This document shows positions 59,527 through 64,000 of a DNA stretch of 64,000 nt, piece after piece (within the stretch, counting starts at the first letter, position 1; each line of letters starts with the position of its first letter). The notes beneath the pieces are model-generated. The model did no database searches and was not told the DNA's origin. It saw only the letters and a program-made list of their open reading frames with translations. A program made the translations under genes and the position numbers. This stretch comes from Lachancea kluyveri NRRL Y-12651 (Eukaryota; Ascomycota; Saccharomycetes; Saccharomycetales; Saccharomycetaceae), in contig CM000687.1 of NCBI GenBank assembly GCA_000149225.2, positions 424,501 through 488,500 on the forward strand, written 5' to 3'.

Positions 59527-62508
59527 TTATAATGTTATTCTACACCCTTTGAACCAGGGTATTAACTTATCGGCTTTTGTACGAAGATGTTTCTGTAATG
59601 ACTCATCTGTTAATCCCGTGCCATAAATTACCTTGGCATGCAACTTAGTGAGGAAAGAATTTGAAGCCTGGTTCTCGGTAGTCAGTATGAAGTCATCTAC
59701 AGAAATGTAATAAAAGACCTTAAACTTTAGAACTGGATCATAGTCTCTGATCTCAAGGGAAGCTAGATTATTAGCGTCGATTACTATTCTTGTTGGAAAC
59801 ACTAGTTGTAGTCGTTCATATTCTTTATCTAGGTTCTTCATTTCATTTGACTGCTGAACGATTCTAGAAACATAATCAAAACTGTCGGAAGACAGCTGCT
59901 TGGCATTTTTTATCACTTTTCCATACCAGTATTTCTTCAAAGGTGAAACCTCAGCAGACACTTCTGTGTCCACATTGCCCATGTTTTCTACATCGGATAG
60001 ATTGATAGTAATTTTTATTCCAGGCTGCCCGATCCCCAATGTTAACTTTGAACCTACAAGTTTAACAAACTCTATTTTCGAAATTTTCTGCAGAATTCTA
60101 AAGTTATTTTGAAATTTCTTAAGATCATACTTGGTGTAGATCCTATTATTTTTTATATCGGTGCTCAAAGAAGAAATCTGTGTTTTGACTTTAGTAATTT
60201 TGAGATTAAGTTCTTCCATCTTGGAAACAATCTCCTCTTTTTTAGAATTCAATCTGGCAATTTCACCAACTTCTATCATATTTCTTTTTAATTTGTCTTT
60301 TAAGCGTTCGATTTTCAAGCGGTCCAAAAGAGTAGGAATATCATCCTCATTACGAGAGGCTTGTTGCAGAAGTTGAATCTCCTTTTTAAGTGTTTGACGA
60401 ATGTTTTTCGCCTGCTCGTTGATCCTGTGTGAATCTTTCATCGATTTAACCACAGTTCTATACTCTTCTTCCAACAGTGATAGATTCTCGCATAAGGCAT
60501 TCTTTATTCCTTTCAAGTGTTGTGACCTCCACTCCAGCCAGACTTTCTTTGCTTCCAATCTGGAATAACTTTTTACTAGTTGGATCTGATCATTCATTAA
60601 TCTTCTGACTTCCTCACTAGATTCAAAATAATCTCTTAAAAGCAAAGGCGGTGCAGTTGAAGAGATTTGTTCTTCCAACTCATCAAACAGCTTTTTCGAT
60701 TCTCGGATTCTTCTGTTTAGTTCTTTGCAGCAGAATGCATATATTTCTAGAATCGGGATGTTTGCGTACAAGGAGTTGTAAACCTCCTCCGTAGAAAGAG
60801 TCCTCTGGTTATCGATATATTCGAATTTGATTGGATTTTGGTTTTCAGCAATATTGACATCTATAAAGAAGCTTATGCCTGTTGCTTTGAGGAATTTTTT
60901 TAAAGGAATTGGTTCCAGCGATTCTTCCACTTCTTGCTTTTTCGAAGATTTTTTACCTACTGACGAGTCCTTTAAAGGTGGTGCAGGAGAGGTGATTATT
61001 TGCGGAGAGTCTGTCTTTTTGTTGAAATCAATTTTCGTTGGTGTTAAATTGGCCATCTTTAGAGCATTGGGTGCTGTAGTACTATTTATCTTAATTGGAG
61101 ATAACTTTTCCATTAAAGATAGCTCTAAGTCTTCTTCACTTTGTTGGTTTGTAGATGAATTGGCTCCGGAACTTCTCATTGCAATTGGTGACAGAAACGA
61201 TTCGTCATTCAACTTCCTTCTTTTCGGCTGCAATTGTTTTGGAGAGCCAGTATCTAGTGTATGGGATCTAGGTGTTCTATGTTGCTTTTTTGACTCTGTG
61301 ATAGGGGATGGAGTTGGTGTCCGTTTTGGATTCACGTTTCCAAAGCTTGTTTGCTGCGTTGATGTAATCATCTGGGATGGCCTGAATTCTAGTTCTTCCT
61401 TACCTGCCGATTTGGACTGAATAGAAGTGAAATCCATAGTTTCACCCTCTTGAAGGTTGTGCGTTAGGTTCTGGTTTTCTTTCATCGGGTTACCGGTTTT
61501 TCGCATCGTAAGGTCCACTGATTCCACATCATGTTCGCTTGATTTTATGGATGGCAACCCAGTCAAATCCATTGTTTCCTCATGCTTGTCGACCTTTTTA
61601 TTAAACGGGGTTGTCATTTCCATAGATTCGTCATTAGTTGTATCAAATCTGTTATTCTGGTTTCCGGCGTTCCTGGCCCTTTGGTTGTTCATGGCTGGCG
61701 GCTTCATTGCCGCAGGGATACCAGTAAAATCCATTGTATCACCTCGCTCATCTTTGTGGGGCTCAATTGGTTCAACATGTGAGGAAACAGTGGTTAGTTC
61801 CATGGATTCCTCCCCCTGCGACGAAATATTGGTTTCGACTTCTGGCTTGGCACTATGTTTGCTAAATAATTGTGTGATCTCCATAGAGACTTCTTTATCA
61901 AAAACAGGCTGATAAGGAGAGGATAGTTGCTGCTTTTCCGGGATTTCTTTTTTTTCCTGCTGTTGAAAAATAGTGCTAATTGGATTAGTGAATTCCATAG
62001 TAGAGTTCTCCCTATCATCTTCCTGTTCATGTTCAGACTCCTGTTCGAATTCCTGTCTCTGCTCAGAGACGTGCTCCTGTTCCTCATTTGTAATTTCAAA
62101 CTGGTTCAAATTATTTACTGATTCTTTTTCTGGAGAAGCAATGACATTTTTTTCTACATCTGTGTTTCTTCTTCTGGGTTCCCTGAAAGTGGTAGGGGGT
62201 TCCGGGATAAAATCAAACCTGTGCAACGTCACATCTGGTGCAAACGAAACTCGCCTGTTGAGTTTAGATTGTAAACTAGAGGTATTGATTATTGATGTAG
62301 TGTTGTTTCCTTCGGATATTTCCTCCTTCGTAAGCGAATTTGTGGGCAATTGGATATTGGACATAGTCATGTTTTCTCTTTCTCCATCTTCATAGCTTGA
62401 TCTTTGCTTTAAGATACTTCTGGAGGGAGCGTTGTTTAGGGATAGTCCTCCACTCCCCTTAGGAAGCACTCTGGGTTGTTTCGGGTTTTCCTGCTTGTTG
62501 TCAGACAT
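59527..62508 (-). CDS. SPC105: Kinetochore scaffold Spc105 (KNL1)
   Basis: 993 residues (917 in S. cerevisiae). The N-terminus has the PP1-docking motif RVSF at 86-89 (LNRRVSFAPD), which brings Glc7 to silence the checkpoint. An array of MELT-like motifs, Mps1 targets that bind Bub3-Bub1 when phosphorylated, follows: MEFT, MEIT, MELT, MDFT, MEMT, MDLT, VDLT and MDFT, spaced over about residues 170-370. The C-terminal half is coiled coil (about 640-780) followed by the RWD pair that binds the Mtw1 complex (IKITINLSDVENM to ITL at the end). Adjacent to NUP145 as YGL093W/YGL092W. Confidence 0.95.
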   Translation of the reverse strand: MSDNKQENPKQPRVLPKGSGGLSLNNAPSRSILKQRSSYEDGERENMTMSNIQLPTNSLTKEEISEGNNTTSIINTSSLQSKLNRRVSFAPDVTLHRFDFIPEPPTTFREPRRRNTDVEKNVIASPEKESVNNLNQFEITNEEQEHVSEQRQEFEQESEHEQEDDRENSTMEFTNPISTIFQQQEKKEIPEKQQLSSPYQPVFDKEVSMEITQLFSKHSAKPEVETNISSQGEESMELTTVSSHVEPIEPHKDERGDTMDFTGIPAAMKPPAMNNQRARNAGNQNNRFDTTNDESMEMTTPFNKKVDKHEETMDLTGLPSIKSSEHDVESVDLTMRKTGNPMKENQNLTHNLQEGETMDFTSIQSKSAGKEELEFRPSQMITSTQQTSFGNVNPKRTPTPSPITESKKQHRTPRSHTLDTGSPKQLQPKRRKLNDESFLSPIAMRSSGANSSTNQQSEEDLELSLMEKLSPIKINSTTAPNALKMANLTPTKIDFNKKTDSPQIITSPAPPLKDSSVGKKSSKKQEVEESLEPIPLKKFLKATGISFFIDVNIAENQNPIKFEYIDNQRTLSTEEVYNSLYANIPILEIYAFCCKELNRRIRESKKLFDELEEQISSTAPPLLLRDYFESSEEVRRLMNDQIQLVKSYSRLEAKKVWLEWRSQHLKGIKNALCENLSLLEEEYRTVVKSMKDSHRINEQAKNIRQTLKKEIQLLQQASRNEDDIPTLLDRLKIERLKDKLKRNMIEVGEIARLNSKKEEIVSKMEELNLKITKVKTQISSLSTDIKNNRIYTKYDLKKFQNNFRILQKISKIEFVKLVGSKLTLGIGQPGIKITINLSDVENMGNVDTEVSAEVSPLKKYWYGKVIKNAKQLSSDSFDYVSRIVQQSNEMKNLDKEYERLQLVFPTRIVIDANNLASLEIRDYDPVLKFKVFYYISVDDFILTTENQASNSFLTKLHAKVIYGTGLTDESLQKHLRTKADKLIPWFKGCRITL

Positions 62509-64000
62509 TTAAAACCCTTATTCACCCCTAAGATAGAATATGTAGCAGTTATTTATCGATGCGTCTAGTTTTTGTTTACATTTTTTTTTCGCTTGGTGAC
62601 AAAAAATAAGATCAATCAAATCAGCGACAAATTATTGTGGAAATGAAGGTAAAGAGCACAGGTATGACTATTGTACGAGAAACCTTTTGCCAGACAATTT
62701 TCCACAGGCCTTCCACGTATAATTTCTTAAATTGGCAATCGCTAGATAGAAGTATAAACGAGAAAAACGGTTGGATGAGACACTAAAATTAGCTCTAGGA
62801 AGATATGCAAAATTCAAGATTCAAAAGTCTTATATGGATTATCTGCAGCAACTAATATTTTAAATGTTAAACGTTGCTCCGATAAGTATGAAAGACTCTT
62901 CATACGGATTCATTAATATTGCTGTCCAGGAAAAATATTAATAAAAAAAAAAAAAATCAATTCAAATATTTTAAACAAATGTTCTCTTGTGCCTATAGTT
63001 TCTCTAGCATTACGATGCTGTATTTCAGGGATTACCGATTCATGTTTTTAAAGCACCGTAGAAACTAAAGACGGATGAATCGACGGCTTTTTGAATTGTG
63101 ACTTTAAGTAAATTAAGAAAGAAAAGAAAAACAAAAAAGAAAAGAGGAAGGAGAAATGGCGTAAAAGGAAACAGCTTGTCTTTGGCCTTTTAATACCCTG
63201 ATTCAATTCGTTTCGGCTACCGGTTTATTTCTGGAAACCTAGGGCCAACTTGGTTCAAGAAGCACGCCTAAAGAAACATATTTGATTTGTGTCTGATATT
63301 TTTGCATTGCAGATCGTCCATGGCCCAATGTGATTTTGTTTTAATAGTTTAATTTAGGGTGACCACTGTGCATTTCTTGCATCTCGGTGAACCGTATTTG
63401 GACATACCTCCTTCTTTGATGCTAACAGAAAAGCTTCTCAGGTATAAAGGCCTCGAGTGGCATCACAATAAAGGGTGTTTGAAAATGGCATGATAATCCA
63501 AAGTACGCAAAGAATGAGTTTTGCAAGTATGGCTTTTACCACAGTATCTGACAGTTTACTTTTCAACGTTGAATCGCTTCAATACCTACCTGCTAACTTC
63601 GCAGTAATCCCGAGAAAGGATAACAGAATTATTCAAAATACTTCGAGCATCAAATTCCAATCCATATTCTCTGACCACCACATGTATCGCAGACTTTCGA
63701 TTTTCAATTTCCTAGCATTACTTTGGAAGTAGATTAAGCCCCTCTGACAAACTAGCAGCGGCCGTTCAAGCCCATAAAGCACAGCAGTTTTGAACAAACA
63801 AAAGATTTGACATGCTATTGAGTCTCGTTTAAAGCAAGATATACATAAAACATAAACAAAAGTTGAACTAGCCTTACTTTTTAAACGTAGTTTGTTCTTA
63901 TAGCCGTTTCGTATAAAAATGCATGCGCAGACGTTGATCCACTATGTTCGTGGTATATGATTTTTATATATGGAATTGGAAGAAAATTTTGAGAACTAAA
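62509..64000. other. Terminal gene-free region
   Basis: About 1.5 kb upstream of SPC105 without a supported gene. The 85-codon frame at 63475-63732 starts at GTG and resembles nothing. A purine-rich tract lies at 63117-63160. No tRNA, snoRNA or LTR was recognised. The next S. cerevisiae gene, PAN2, may begin beyond the window. Confidence 0.55.

Noticed and set aside
63475-63732. 85-codon frame near the window end
   Set aside because: GTG start, no recognisable motif, isolated.

Overview
This window is a budding-yeast nuclear chromosome segment: compact genes on both strands, GTATGT/TACTAAC introns, an AT-rich background and proteins of the Saccharomycetaceae. It lies in a lineage that did not undergo the whole-genome duplication. 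Genes found in S. cerevisiae on two duplicated segments (chromosome VII, YGL075C-YGL093W, and chromosome XVI, YPL200W-YPL184C) are interleaved here as single copies. The best species guess is Lachancea (Saccharomyces) kluyveri. The alpha-factor encoded at 48.5 kb is WHWLSFSKGEPMY, the pheromone reported for that species, and a sphingolipid delta-8 desaturase gene, also reported from it, is present.

Layout. 0-1.4 kb: 3' part of DLD1. 2.3-9.4 kb: MPS2/CSM4 ancestor, a Smr-domain gene, RPL7 (two introns, a C/D snoRNA in the second), choline permease HNM1. 9.6-15 kb: DBP3, SLD1, OXR1, KXD1. 15.4-21 kb: MPC1, DDC1 and APL5, which look like a three-gene inversion relative to the S. cerevisiae duplicates. 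21.9-31.8 kb: RSA1, PRM3, a FHA gene, MIY1, an unrecognised type II membrane protein gene and NAB3. 32.7-44.3 kb: COA2, SCY1, an accessory SDR gene, tRNA-Gly with a solo LTR upstream, GUP1, LCL3, MAD1. 44.4-52.3 kb: spliced MMS2, POS5, H/ACA snoRNA SNR10, alpha-factor gene, UIP4, MRN1. 52.8-62.5 kb: a decayed LIF1 pseudogene, NBP35, NUP145, SPC105. The last 1.5 kb holds no supported gene.

The genes are mostly housekeeping functions: ribosome production (RPL7 with its snoRNA, DBP3, RSA1, SNR10), trafficking (APL5, SCY1, KXD1), nuclear pore and transcription termination (NUP145, NAB3), kinetochore, checkpoint and spindle pole (SPC105, MAD1, MPS2, DDC1) and mitochondria (MPC1, COA2, POS5, DLD1). 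There is no operon logic. Several neighbours are convergent with gaps of 40-120 bp, and MAD1/MMS2 share a 180-bp divergent promoter.

The most notable points are the LIF1 pseudogene at the conserved position next to NBP35, which suggests loss of canonical end joining; two unannotated snoRNAs whose rRNA targets can be read from their guides; in-frame tandem 3' splice sites in MMS2; the three-gene inversion; and the unrecognised 633-residue membrane protein. I found no clearly new multi-gene system.
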